A DNA stretch of 64,000 bases from CBDBBY01 sp965203795 (GTDB lineage Bacteria > Pseudomonadota > Alphaproteobacteria > Rhodobacterales > Rhodobacteraceae), in NCBI GenBank assembly GCA_965203795.1, contig OZ241915.1, positions 2,294,001-2,358,000 of the forward strand, written 5' to 3'. How positions within the stretch are numbered: position 1 is the stretch's first letter; the number at the start of each line of letters is the position of its first letter. Under the pieces are notes generated by a model that searched no databases, was not told where the DNA came from, and saw only the letters and a program-made list of their open reading frames with translations. Positions 19,345 to 28,899 of the stretch are shown piece by piece. A program made the position numbers and the translations under genes.

Positions 19345-19736
19345 TTCTTATCCTCTTTTTTTCCCGTTTACGCGCGTGATCTGACGTCGCGTCGCAATGA
19401 GCAATTGTCACTTATCAACAGCAACCGGCTTGGAATATATACTTCTTGTACTCAGCCCATTGCGCTGCGAGGGATGGGTTGGCCAAGATTTTTTAACGAT
19501 TGGACAGTACGTGAACGCGCGGCGTAGGTATCGGGGTTGCGTTGCTGCGTCGCAAGTGTCTGTTAGGGTTTTGGATTTTTCCATTCCTTGTCGGGCCGAT
19601 TCGGTTGCTTTCGCGTCGTGGATAGCGGCAATCCGTTTCAGTTTCCAGCGCTTCCTGGGCCGACTTCCTTGATCGGAGGGTCTGCTGCGCCGCATCCGTC
19701 TGACCCAAAAATTTGGGACGCACCCCCTCCGGGGCT
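19345..19736. other. Leader region of the ParB/TOPRIM module
   Basis: No gene seen. On the minus strand an AGAGGA ribosome-binding site lies about 6 bases before the ATG at 19344, so the promoter of the module should be in this stretch; I could not pick a convincing -35/-10 pair. Composition shifts from AT-rich back to GC-rich near 19500, marking the end of the transferred segment. Confidence 0.4.
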
Positions 19737-20042
19737 GTAAAAAACCCTTCGTTCCGCGGTTCTTGGAACATGATGCTGTTGCGGGAACGGGGAAAGCCAC
19801 GACATGCTGAAGCGCAAGCCGCCGGCCCAGCTGGAGCTATTCGTCTCCGCGTCGCTTGAGCAGCTGGTTCCGGACGGCCACGTCCTAGCGCACGTCGACC
19901 CGGTTCTTAATCCCGCTGGCTGCGCGACGAGATCGCCGACTGCTACTGCTCCCGCGGCGGGCGTCCGGGGATCGACCCCGAGATGTTTATCGGCATGCTT
20001 TTTTCGACCCTGTACCTCTCAGGGCACTTGATGGCCCGCTGA
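19737..20042 (+). mobile_element. IS1182-family remnant, left end and N-terminus
   Basis: The left IS end with the phrase TTCTTGGAACATGATGCTGT is followed by a transposase start at 19804 (PPAQLELFVSASLEQLVPDGHVLAHVD). A frameshift after about 38 codons moves the family line GGRPGIDPEMFIGMLF into another frame, and it stops at 20042. The same sequence recurs in better condition at 58765-59360. Confidence 0.75.
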
Positions 20043-20263
20043 CGCCATCGTCAGCCGAACCGGGGTTCCGGGGCAACCGCCAACCCTCGCCGAGGGCTGG
20101 AGCGCACAGCGCGACAGGCCGAGGCGAGGGTTCGAATCCCCGTCGGGTTTGGCGACGATTGGCAAGGTCCGCCCGCTCCGGGCGGAGGGGCGGCCGGCCG
20201 GGAGCGCCAGTGCAGGGATTGGAGAAGGCCGTGGCCGACCTGTTTCAAGCAGAGGGGAATCAA
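20043..20263 (+). ncRNA. Structured leader of an IS110 remnant, possible bridge RNA region
   Basis: This 220-base stretch lies directly before an IS110-type N-terminus. It holds several hairpins, the clearest with 7-base perfect arms at 20169-20175 and 20179-20185. In IS110-group elements the non-coding end next to the recombinase gene encodes the bridge RNA. A GGTTCGAATCC at about 20128 resembles a tRNA T-arm but no complete tRNA surrounds it. Assignment rests on position and pairing only. Confidence 0.3.
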
Positions 20264-20865
20264 TGACGCAATTCCAAATCTTCGCGGGCATCGACTGATC
20301 CGCCACGCTCCACCAGGTCGCGGTCGTCGGCGCGGACGGGGAGGTTTTCGGCGTGAAGGCGTTCGCCCACAGTGGCGAAGGATTGGCCGCGATGGCCGGC
20401 TGGATCCTCGGGAACGGCCACGCAGGATCGGTGGCCGCGGCCATCGGGAAGCCGCGCGGCCCGGAGGTGGAGACCCTCCTCGAGCACGGTGGCGACGTGG
20501 AGCTGACAGTGACGATCACGGAGGACGCCCAGACCATTTCCGGCCATGTCGATGGCCTGCAGTGGTATGACGGGACGACCGGGAGGTGGACGACATATAT
20601 CAACATCGTGTCGAGAATCGCCTTCACCGAAGCGACCATCGAAGACGACGGGACGTTCAACATCCCCGCCGTCGCAAGAAACGCCGCCAACGACGCCATT
20701 GACTACGCGTTCCGCGAAGGGCGCTGCTCGGGCGCGTTCCTCGAACCCCATGACGACCTGGAAGTGGCGGGCTGGTATATGTTGGCTTCAGAAGACATTT
20801 TAGTGGAAGGCATACTGGGCGGCTTCGGAGCGAAGCAGGAGCCCGCCTTGTCCGGCAACGAATAG
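20264..20865 (+). pseudogene. IS110 N-terminus joined to the C-terminus of a transferrin-binding-protein-like lipoprotein
   Basis: From the ATG at 20264 the start MTQFQIFAGID is the DEDD N-terminus of an IS110 recombinase, but the codon after the Asp is TGA. The frame continues with ATLHQVAVVGADG and the PRGPEVETLLEHG line. At about 20485 the sequence changes abruptly. The remaining 120 residues contain GTFNIPAVARNAANDAIDYAF, GRCSGAFLEPHDDLEVAGWYM and ILGGFGAKQE. These match the C-terminal small beta-barrel of TbpB/factor-H-binding-like surface lipoproteins, where a peroxide-like GAF-x-GPxxxEVAG line precedes GAFGAKR. So a surface lipoprotein gene was broken by an IS110 insertion and the downstream part remains. 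Not expected to be functional. Confidence 0.6.
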
Positions 20866-21111
20866 GAATATCCAAGCAGGAGCCGCCCGAAGCTGGAAGC
20901 TGATTGGGTTCAGGCATCGTTGGCTCTCCGCCCGCTGCGGGTCGGAGCGCCAACGATCGGGAATGTTCGAAACCGGCTTCGCGGCAGCCCTAATAGCTGG
21001 AATGGGCATTAAGCGGAAGTTCCGTGGGAGTTTTTCGGACAACCGTTTGAATGTCCGGCACATTCCGGGATTCCGGACGCGCGGATTCTGGACACAATGC
21101 GATGGGGGTGG

Positions 21112-22857
21112 TCAGCGCCCGGCGAGCTTCGCGTTCAGCAGCTGCAATGCCCGGTCCTGGATCGGCGTCGGCGACGAGGGAAGGTCGAACCCTTGCCTGC
21201 CTTGCCCGAAGGGCTCGATCCGGTTCATCGTGAGGGTTCCGAGATGGCGGAGCAGGCCCCGGAAGTCGTGGACGGCCATTCCCGAGCGCGTGCGCTTCGC
21301 AGCCGCCTTCCGCCTGGCCTTCGGCGAGCGCTCCGCCTTGGCGACGGGGGATTCCCGCACCGGGCCGTCCTCGTCGTCGAACAGCAGCGGCGCGAGCGCC
21401 TTCCGCATGTGCATCTCGACGCGTTGCGCGAGCATGCAGATCAGCAGGTGCGCCCGGACCCGGCACTCGAGGCGGTGGTGGATGGGACGGACCTCGAGAT
21501 CGGAAGCCTTCATCGTCCGGAACGCCCTCCCGGCCCTGCCCAGGCTCCTGCAGGCCAGGACGGCCTCGGCGGCGCCCATCCGCTCCTTCGGCACATTGGT
21601 GCGGATCACGTAGAACCCGTCCAATGCCGCCTCGGCGGCGATGGACTCCTTCCTGCGCCTCCACGGGAAGGAGCCCTCGCCGATCCCGGTCTCGAAGTGC
21701 TTGCGCATTTTGCGCTTGTCGAGAACGCGGTCGGCGCGCCGCCGGATTTTGTCCGCGTCCCTGAGCGGCCGCGATCCCCTGCGGACGGCCTGGCGGACCG
21801 CCGCCAGCTCCGCCGCCGTCGCCGCGACCAGCTCCCGCCGCTTGCGGGCCCGCTCCTCCGCCAGCAGGGGGTTGCGGCAGACGACCAGCCGCTCGCCGGG
21901 GAACCGCTCCGGGCACTCGATCTCCGCCATGTCCCGCTCGTCGAACAGCGAGGGCTGCAGCGCGCCGTCTTCGGCCAGCGCGCGGATCGCCGGGGCCCGA
22001 AGCGCGAAGATCCAGTCGAGCCCGTTCGGCTCCAGGTCCTCGCGGATGCGCGCCTGCGCGGCCATGCCCCGGTCGCCGACGAACGCCACCCGCTCCAGCC
22101 CGAAGCGGTCGCGGAGCTTGCCGACCTGCGAGGCCACGGTGGAGGGGTCGGCCGCGTTGCCGGGGAAGGCCTCGACGGCGACGGGCCGGCCTTCGCCGTC
22201 GCACAGAAGCCCGAACTCGATCCGCGGCAGGCCCCGCCTGCCGTCGCGGGAGTATCCGTGCTTCGCCAGCCGGCACTTCCGGCTGTAGGTCCAGGTGGAG
22301 GTGAGGTCGTAGAGGACGGGGCTTCCCTCGGCCAGGTGCCTCTCGGCGAGCGCCCTCTCGATCCTCGGCTGCCGCTCGAGGAGCCAGTCCATGGCGTCGT
22401 AGAGCCTGTCCTCGTTGACAGTCTCCGGCAGGCCGAGCTGGGACGCCAAGGTGGAGGCGGCCGTCTCGGGCCGGAAGCTCCGGGCGGCGGCGAGCTTCGA
22501 TCCCGGCTCCAGAATCCGCTGGGCGACCATGGCGGCCGCGAGGTCCCGCTTCGGCGAGCGCCGGGAGGCGATCGCCTGCTCGATCCCGCAGGCGCGCAGG
22601 GCCGCGAGGACGGCAACGGCGTTCCCGTGCGGAAGGGATCGCGGGATGGCGAAGGCGCCGTCGAGCCGCCCGCCGGGCGCGTCGGCGAGGACGGCCCCCT
22701 GCAGGACGGCGCGGATCTTCCCGACCGTCTCGGGGGGAAGGTTGGTGATGTTGGCGAGGGTGCGCTTTTTGACCCTGCGGCCCTCCCGGTAGGAGTGGCG
22801 GATCAGGATCGTGGGCCGCGAGCCCCGGTTCGGGATGGTGTCAACGAACATGGCCAC
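21112..22857 (-). CDS. IS1634-family transposase, apparently intact
   Basis: A 581-residue DDE transposase of the IS4-like IS1634 group, full length and without stops. Recognisable family lines are the N-terminal RHSYREGRRVKKRTLANI, the first catalytic Asp in VLYDLTSTW, the second in VAFVGDRGM, and the DGFYVIRTN region carrying the late acidic residue. The tail VRAHLLICMLAQRVEMHMR completes it. It sits downstream of the TbpB-like fragment. Terminal inverted repeats could not be fixed by eye. The GC-rich composition matches the host core. Confidence 0.88.
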   Translation of the reverse strand: MAMFVDTIPNRGSRPTILIRHSYREGRRVKKRTLANITNLPPETVGKIRAVLQGAVLADAPGGRLDGAFAIPRSLPHGNAVAVLAALRACGIEQAIASRRSPKRDLAAAMVAQRILEPGSKLAAARSFRPETAASTLASQLGLPETVNEDRLYDAMDWLLERQPRIERALAERHLAEGSPVLYDLTSTWTYSRKCRLAKHGYSRDGRRGLPRIEFGLLCDGEGRPVAVEAFPGNAADPSTVASQVGKLRDRFGLERVAFVGDRGMAAQARIREDLEPNGLDWIFALRAPAIRALAEDGALQPSLFDERDMAEIECPERFPGERLVVCRNPLLAEERARKRRELVAATAAELAAVRQAVRRGSRPLRDADKIRRRADRVLDKRKMRKHFETGIGEGSFPWRRRKESIAAEAALDGFYVIRTNVPKERMGAAEAVLACRSLGRAGRAFRTMKASDLEVRPIHHRLECRVRAHLLICMLAQRVEMHMRKALAPLLFDDEDGPVRESPVAKAERSPKARRKAAAKRTRSGMAVHDFRGLLRHLGTLTMNRIEPFGQGRQGFDLPSSPTPIQDRALQLLNAKLAGR

Positions 22858-23632
22858 TCCATTATCGTATGAAATCCATGAATGAAATACACAAAAACTT
22901 GATCAATTGAAATGATTACTGGACACGAATTGCAAGCGAAAAAGCGGCCCGGATCCTTCCTATCCCATTGTTGCGGAAGGATGAATGAGGCGGCGCGGCT
23001 TCAAAATCGCACGGAACTTCCGATTAAGGCGACCCGCAATGGCAACGACCATGCGGGTGCAGCAGGGACCTGAAGCGATGCAATTCGCAGGGCGAGACTG
23101 CGAGACTCACGCGCGCGACGTCGGCTCCATCAGCGATCCTGCCGTGAACGGCCGCAACATGGGCGGAATGACATTGGAGACGGCGCCGGCGCACTTCGAA
23201 ACTTCCAAGGCCATCTGACCGGCTCGGATAGTTCTGGCACGCTTCGCCTCAATCGGGCCAGCGCTGCCGGACCTCCGATGGGATGCAACGCGAGCCGAAG
23301 GAACCTAAGAGTTCCAGCATAACAGAAAAACGAAGGGGCCCGGTGCCTCCCGAACCCCAACGCCGACCGGGAATTCCCAATCCGCGGACAGGATACAGAA
23401 GACATCCCGCAAATTGCAAGCTTTTTCGTTCAGAGTCCGTTTCTTCGCGAGGATATCGCCGAACTCGCCGCGCCGCATGGGACACGTTGATGGGGGAGGG
23501 GCTGCACTCTGCCGTGCCATCGCGTTGGGAAAGCGGCGTTTGATGGGGGCAGCAGGAACCCTGGCCTGTTTGAATTCACACGCACTTGATTGCGACATCA
23601 AGCGTCGGCAGTCGCCATCGCTCGCCGTCGTT
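22858..23632. other. Unassigned 0.8 kb between IS1634 and the PrsW gene
   Basis: The first 60 bases are AT-rich and likely hold the IS1634 right end. Short open frames exist, but none has a family signature or a good ribosome-binding site. I see no gene here. Confidence 0.4.
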
Positions 23633-24508
23633 TCAGCCCTTGCGCCGAAGGAACTGATCGCCGCAACCAGTGCAGAACCGCGCATCCGCCCGGGCGCCCC
23701 GTCCGCAGTTTGCGCAATACAGCTTGTCCGCCTTGCGCGGCACCGGAACGCCGCAGTGGCGGCAGTGTTTGTGGGCCTGGCTGACAATCCGGCCGCAGCT
23801 CGCGCAGGCGGAGTTCGGATAGTTTCTCATGTATCTGAAAGGCGATGATTTCCGCGCCCGAGTGAACCGCGCCAACGTCCACCAAACGCCAACGCCGAAG
23901 AACAGGAGCACGAACGCGAAGTTTCCCAAGAAAAGCAGGGTGTTGAACGCGCCGTGCAGAATTGCCGCCGCCAGTATCCCGGCCGCAAGCACGAAGGTCG
24001 ACCTCTCCTTGCCGACGCGGGCTTGCAGACCCAGCGCGTACCCCCAGGCGCTGCCGAACACGACATGCCCGAGAGTGCTGAGGGGCGCGCGCCCAATCAT
24101 CACCTCGGGGCCGTAATCGATGACATAGTAGAGATTCTCGAGAGACGCGAAACCCAGGCTTGCCGCGGCCGCGTAGACAAGGCCGTCCATCGGCTCGTCG
24201 AAATACTTTGTGCGGTACGCGTAGAGGCGCACGGCAAGGAACTTGCACGCCTCCTCGACCGGCCCGACCACGAAGAACATCCCGGCCGCGACCGATGTCA
24301 GGCTCGCCGAACCGTCGAAGACCGGCCCGGCGTCTACGAACAAGGCATTGAGAGCCGCCGCCGGAAAGGTGGACGCCATTCCCAGAAAGAACGTTGCCGC
24401 CAGTATCCGCTTCGGGTCGGGACGGTAAATGTTCCGCCTGGCGAAGAACCAAAGCCAGAACAAGCCCGGGGCGAAGGCCACGGCCAGATATGGCAGCAGC
24501 TGGTCCAT
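23633..24508 (-). CDS. PrsW-family intramembrane protease with C-terminal zinc ribbons
   Basis: A 291-residue membrane protein. The family's glutamic motif EExxK is seen as PVEEACK (E85, E86, K89). It is followed by the second conserved line GLVYAAAASLGFASLENLYY (E124) and the His-containing LSTLGHVVFG (H147) and LHGAFN. Seven or so membrane segments precede residue 215. The last 60 residues carry paired CxxC motifs (CASCG, CRHCG, CANCG, CTGCG), two cytoplasmic zinc ribbons. PrsW proteases cleave membrane anti-sigma factors or related single-pass substrates. The three next genes upstream encode membrane proteins with similar zinc ribbons, so they may be partners or substrates; this is inference. 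Confidence 0.87.
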   Translation of the reverse strand: MDQLLPYLAVAFAPGLFWLWFFARRNIYRPDPKRILAATFFLGMASTFPAAALNALFVDAGPVFDGSASLTSVAAGMFFVVGPVEEACKFLAVRLYAYRTKYFDEPMDGLVYAAAASLGFASLENLYYVIDYGPEVMIGRAPLSTLGHVVFGSAWGYALGLQARVGKERSTFVLAAGILAAAILHGAFNTLLFLGNFAFVLLFFGVGVWWTLARFTRARKSSPFRYMRNYPNSACASCGRIVSQAHKHCRHCGVPVPRKADKLYCANCGRGARADARFCTGCGDQFLRRKG

Positions 24509-24618
24509 GTCGCGTCCTGGCCCCTACCAGCCCGCGCCGCTGCCCGGCCGGCGCATGGGCCATCCGTTCCCTCGGCAATCGGCAATCGAGCCGGGGATGC
24601 CGACGGCGCTGGTTCCGT

Positions 24619-25269
24619 TCACGTTCGTGAGGCTGGCCTGGAAACGGCCGCCGTGTCGCAAATCAGGCCGTGCAAGCCGCGATTGTCCTGGCGCAATCCG
24701 ATCATGATGTAGCCGTTGAACAGGACCGGTACCGAAACGATACACGAGAACCAGCGCCGGGCCGCGCGGCGGAACCCGCACTTCGACCCGTTTGACCGCT
24801 GAGCGCAGGGACCGAGCAAACGCTCTCCTACAATTGTCGACCACACGGGCACGGCTAAGGAGCGGCACAGGAGGCAGATTGCGAGAAGAGAGACCACGAT
24901 GGGCAGGCCTGCCAGCCACGCTGCGACAAGCGTCAACAATATTCCGTCAATCGCTGCCGCGCAAAACCGGAGCCGGAAGCCAGCACCTCGCAGGTCGACC
25001 CGTTTGATCGAACGGGCAAAATGGCTCCGGAACCTCTCTTTTCCGTCCACTGGACGAACCGGTTCCGCCTTCAAGCGACAGCCCGAAGAAGTAAGAAATC
25101 CGACCCCGGCTCATTGATCTGCTGGCGCTGCGGGCATCGAAGAAATCCGTTGTCTGGCGCCGACGGCAGCGCCCTTGCATCGCTCACCGGACGTTTCCAA
25201 GCGCGCGCCGCAGCCGCTGCGGAATTCCGCATCCGCGGAGGCATTCGTTCCGCAGGAACTGCATTCCAT
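24619..25269 (-). pseudogene. Zinc-ribbon/RDD membrane protein, frameshifted copy
   Basis: The start MECSSCGTNASADAEF at 25269, with GAAGGAAA just upstream, matches the two intact paralogues that follow. The second ribbon is out of frame near 25130. The RDD part (VDLRGAGFRLRFCAAAIDGILL) is read in a third frame from about 25074 to 24619, ending in IMIGLRQDNRGLHGLICDT. One Cys of the first ribbon has become Arg. At least two frameshifts make this copy broken, unless it is expressed as fragments. Confidence 0.75.
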
Positions 25270-25445
25270 GCCTTTCCTTCGGCCCGGGGCGATGCATCGG
25301 CGCCAGCCGTCATTGCAGCTGGTCCACATCCATTGTCGTCCTCCGCCTTTGCGCGCCGCAAATGGGCGGCCGCGGGCCAAGCGGCCATTTATCCCGTCGG
25401 CCGCCAGCCATTCCGGAATCCGAAACCGCAGCATGCCGGTTCAAC

Positions 25446-26153
25446 TTACGGACGCCCGCCCGGCGAGGATACGACGACTGTATCGCAAATCAGGTCGTGC
25501 AAGCCGCGCTTGTCCTGGCGCAACCCGATCATGAAGAAGCCGATGAACAGGATCAGCGCTGAAATAATGTACGAGAACCAGCGCCCAACGGCGCGAAGGA
25601 AGCCGACCTTGGACCCGTCCGAGCGCAAGACATACAGGCCGAGCGCGCGTTTCCCGATGGTTGTCGACCAGACGGAGACGCCCAAAGAGTAGTACAGGAG
25701 ATTGAATATGAACCAGATCAGGTCGGAAGATGATCGGTCGTAGGCGGGATCGAACGGATGAACGTCCTGCGGAAACAGGACCGCGCCAACCGCGCCGAAC
25801 GCGATCATCACAACAATGCCGTCGATAGCCGCCGCGCAGAACCGGACCCAAAAGCCCGCTCGTCGCAATTCCGCGGGCTCGACCGAACGGGCTGACGGCT
25901 CTTGGGCTGCCGTCTCGATTCGACCGGTCGAGCCGGTGCCGCCATCAAGCGGCGACCCGCAAGAGAAGCAGAAATCCGACCCTGGCTCATTGCTCTTCCG
26001 GCACCTCGGACATTGGCGGGATCCCTCGTCCGGCTTGGCGGGCCGGGTCGGCGGCGCCGTCGTCTCTTCGCCTGACCGTTCCAGGCGCGCGCCGCATCCG
26101 CCGCAGAATTTCGCGTCCGCGGCGGCAGTCTTGCCGCAGGAACTGCATTCCAT
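25446..26153 (-). CDS. Zinc-ribbon/RDD membrane protein
   Basis: A 235-residue protein. Two zinc ribbons fill the N-terminus (C3, C6, C17, C20 and C48, C51, C62, C65). An RDD domain follows from about 96: LRRAGFWVRFCAAAIDG with the key Arg and Asp residues, then three or four membrane segments and SVWSTTIGKRALGLYVLRSDGSK. The tail GLRQDKRGLHDLICDTVVV is the classic RDD ending. A strong AGGAGGAGA precedes the ATG. RDD proteins are poorly understood membrane proteins, some acting in ion transport. Tandem duplication with the next gene is clear from the shared sequence. Confidence 0.88.
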   Translation of the reverse strand: MECSSCGKTAAADAKFCGGCGARLERSGEETTAPPTRPAKPDEGSRQCPRCRKSNEPGSDFCFSCGSPLDGGTGSTGRIETAAQEPSARSVEPAELRRAGFWVRFCAAAIDGIVVMIAFGAVGAVLFPQDVHPFDPAYDRSSSDLIWFIFNLLYYSLGVSVWSTTIGKRALGLYVLRSDGSKVGFLRAVGRWFSYIISALILFIGFFMIGLRQDKRGLHDLICDTVVVSSPGGRP

Positions 26154-26329
26154 TTCTTTTCTCCTCCTCGGTGCGACGCATCGTCGCCAGCCGTCAGCGC
26201 GGCTGATCCGTTTCCACTGTCATCCTCTGCCGCTCCGCGTCGCAAATAGGCGGTCGCGGATCAAGCGGCGCTGTATCCGATTGGTTGCCAGCCTCCCCGG
26301 CATCCGAAACCGAAACAAGCCGATTCAAC

Positions 26330-26995
26330 TTACGGACGCCCGCCCGGCGAGTATACAACCACGGTGTCGCAAATCAGGTCGTGCAAGCCGCGCTTGTCCT
26401 GGCGCAATCCGACCATGAAGAAGCCGATGAACAGGATCAGCGCCGAAAGAATGTACGAAAGCCAGCGCCCGACCGCACGAAGGAAGCCAACCTTGGACCC
26501 ATCCGCCCGCAAAACATACAGGCCGAGCAGGCGTTTGCCGACAGTTGTCGACCAAACAGCGACGCCTAAGGAGTAGTACAGGAGACTGATAAGGAAATCC
26601 GGCCCCGTATTCGTGTCGTCCGTCCCGAACACGATCATTACGACTATCGTCAACAATATTCCGTCAATCGCGGCCGCGCAGAACCGGACCCAGAAGCCCG
26701 CCCGCCGGAATCCCGCCGGGCCGACCGAGCCAGCGGGCAACTCCTGAACCACTGTTGCCAGGCGATCGGACAAGACGGCGCCGCCGTCAAGCGGCATCCC
26801 GCAAAAGTAGCAGAATGTCGATCCGCGTTCGTTGCTCCTCTTGCACCGAGGGCATTGGTGAGACCCGTCGCCAAGTCCGGCGGACTCGGTCAGCGGCACC
26901 CTTGCCTCTTCGCCCGATCTTTTCAGACGCGCGCCGCAGCCGCTGCAGAATTCCGCATCCTCGGCGGCCGTCTTGCCGCAAGATCCGCATTCCAT
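26330..26995 (-). CDS. Zinc-ribbon/RDD membrane protein, second intact paralogue
   Basis: A 221-residue paralogue of the preceding protein with the same Cys spacing (3, 6, 17, 20 and 48, 51, 62, 65) and the same RDD domain (FRRAGFWVRFCAAAIDG, VWSTTVGKRLLGLYVLRADG, GLRQDKRGLHDLICDT). The start is placed at 26995 because GGAGGAG lies 5-6 bases upstream and the zinc ribbon begins there; the longer frame to 27124 adds an unrelated extension. It lies 168 bases from the pccB stop, so the array begins right after pccB. Confidence 0.88.
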   Translation of the reverse strand: MECGSCGKTAAEDAEFCSGCGARLKRSGEEARVPLTESAGLGDGSHQCPRCKRSNERGSTFCYFCGMPLDGGAVLSDRLATVVQELPAGSVGPAGFRRAGFWVRFCAAAIDGILLTIVVMIVFGTDDTNTGPDFLISLLYYSLGVAVWSTTVGKRLLGLYVLRADGSKVGFLRAVGRWLSYILSALILFIGFFMVGLRQDKRGLHDLICDTVVVYSPGGRP

Positions 26996-27163
26996 TTCTC
27001 TCCTCCAGCGCGCGGCGGCCATGCCCTCATTGGATAATTCCGCGCCGTCCGCTGCGCAACGAAGTTTGCGGCGCCGATGAGGAACGATCCGCGCAAGCGG
27101 ATCCGATTGCTCCGGCAGTGCCAAGTCCGCCCCGCGCAGGCGTCCAAGCCCTCATCTTCCGTT

Positions 27164-28696
27164 TCAAAGCGGAATGTTGTCGTGCTTCTTGGGAGGGTTG
27201 CTCAATTTCTTGTTCTTCAGCGCGGCGAACGCCCGGCAGACTCTCTTCCGGGTTGACCGCGGCGTGATGACGTCGTCCACGAACCCGCGCTCGGCCGCCA
27301 CGAACGGATTCTGGAAGCGTCGCTCGTACTCCTCGGTCTTCGCCGCGATGAATTCCTCGTCGCCGAGGTCGGCGCGGTGAACGATCTCGACCGCGCCCTT
27401 CGCGCCCATCACCGCGATCTGCGCGCTCGGCCATGCGTAGTTGATGTCGCCCCTCAAGTGCTTCGACGACATGACGTCGTACGCGCCTCCGTACGCCTTT
27501 CGAACAATGACCGTGACCTTCGGCACCGTCGCTTCGCCGTATGCGAACAGGAGCTTCGCGCCGTGCTTGATTATGCCGCCGTACTCCTGGGCCGTGCCCG
27601 GAAGGAATCCTGGAACGTCCACATAAGTCAGAATGGGGATGTTGAACGCGTCGCAGAAGCGGACGAAACGCGCCGCCTTCCGGGACGAGTCGATGTCGAG
27701 GCAGCCGGCGAGAACCATCGGCTGGTTCGCGACGACGCCCACGGTGGAGCCTTCGAGCCTGACGAAAGCCGTCACGATGTTCTTCGCGTATTCCTCCTGA
27801 AGCTCGAACATGTCCCCCTCGTCCGCCGTTTTGCGTATCAGCTCCTTGATGTCGTACGGCTGGTTCGGATTTTCCGGCACGAGGGTGTCCAATGACGGCT
27901 CCAGCCTCGCGGGATCGTCGAAGAACGGGCGGACAGGCGGCCTGTCCTTGCAGTTGAGCGGAAGGAAATCGAAGAACCGCCTGACAGCGATAAGGGCCTC
28001 GACATCGTTTTCGAACGCCGCATCGGCCACTGAGGAGCGGGTGGTGTGCGTGCGGGCGCCGCCGAGCTCCTCCGCTGAGATCACCTCGTTCGTTACGGTC
28101 CTCACGACATCCGGCCCCGTCACGAACATGTAGGACGAATCCTTCACCATGAAGATGAAGTCGGTCATGGCGGGCGAGTAGACCGCGCCGCCCGCGCAAG
28201 GCCCCATGATCACGCTCACTTGCGGAATCGCGCCCGATGCGAGGATGTTGCTTTGGAAGACGTCCGCGTATCCGGCAAGCGATGCGACGCCTTCCTGAAT
28301 CCTGGCTCCGCCGGAATCATTGATGCCGATGACCGGCGCGCCGGTCCTGACCGCCATCTCCATGATCTTGCAGATTTTCCGGGCGTGGGTTTCGGAAAGC
28401 GATCCGCCGAACACGGTGAAATCCTGGCTGAACAGGTAGACCAGCCTTCCGTTGATTGTGCCCCATCCCGTCACCACGCCGTCGCCGGGGTACTTCGTTT
28501 CCTGCATTCCGAAATCGGCGCACCGGTGGGTCACGAACATGTCGAACTCCTCGAACGTTCCCTCGTCCAACAGAAGTTCCACCCGCTCGCGCGCCGTGAG
28601 CTTGCCGCGCTTGTGCTGCAGGGCCAGACGCCGCTCGCCGCCTCCGCGGCGCGCCTCGTCTCGCCGCCGCTCGAGCTCGTTCAGAATCGTGTCCAT
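27164..28696 (-). CDS. pccB: Propionyl-CoA carboxylase, beta (carboxyltransferase) subunit
   Basis: The 510-residue carboxyltransferase moves CO2 from biotin-PccA to propionyl-CoA. It has the N- and C-terminal crotonase-like halves. The first starts RRLALQHKRGKLTARERVELLLDEG-type and has the oxyanion loop GINDSGGARIQEG near 105-117 and MGPCAGGAVYSPA near 150. The second has DVPGFLPGTAQEYGGII and the KAYGGAYDVMSSK line. The C-terminus KKHDNIPL is typical of PCC beta. It is normally close to pccA; here a 12 kb block is inserted between them. Confidence 0.96.
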   Translation of the reverse strand: MDTILNELERRRDEARRGGGERRLALQHKRGKLTARERVELLLDEGTFEEFDMFVTHRCADFGMQETKYPGDGVVTGWGTINGRLVYLFSQDFTVFGGSLSETHARKICKIMEMAVRTGAPVIGINDSGGARIQEGVASLAGYADVFQSNILASGAIPQVSVIMGPCAGGAVYSPAMTDFIFMVKDSSYMFVTGPDVVRTVTNEVISAEELGGARTHTTRSSVADAAFENDVEALIAVRRFFDFLPLNCKDRPPVRPFFDDPARLEPSLDTLVPENPNQPYDIKELIRKTADEGDMFELQEEYAKNIVTAFVRLEGSTVGVVANQPMVLAGCLDIDSSRKAARFVRFCDAFNIPILTYVDVPGFLPGTAQEYGGIIKHGAKLLFAYGEATVPKVTVIVRKAYGGAYDVMSSKHLRGDINYAWPSAQIAVMGAKGAVEIVHRADLGDEEFIAAKTEEYERRFQNPFVAAERGFVDDVITPRSTRKRVCRAFAALKNKKLSNPPKKHDNIPL

Positions 28697-28899
28697 CGTC
28701 GCGAATTCCCGGCAGGCCGAATGCCCGCTCGATACTTCAGCATTCGGGCGCCCAGTTCAACTTGATCTCCGGCGCCAATCGCCTGACCGTTCCGCCGCTC
28801 GCGGCGGGGCGGCCTTCCCGCCGCATCCCGACCTCCGCGCATGACCGGGTTGCGCAACCCGCAATGGACATGGGGCACCGGCGGAAATACCTAAGCGGG

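Noticed and set aside
20100..20180. tRNA gene suggested by GGTTCGAATCC
   Set aside because: No 7-base acceptor stem, anticodon arm or D-arm in register, and the T-stem itself pairs poorly.
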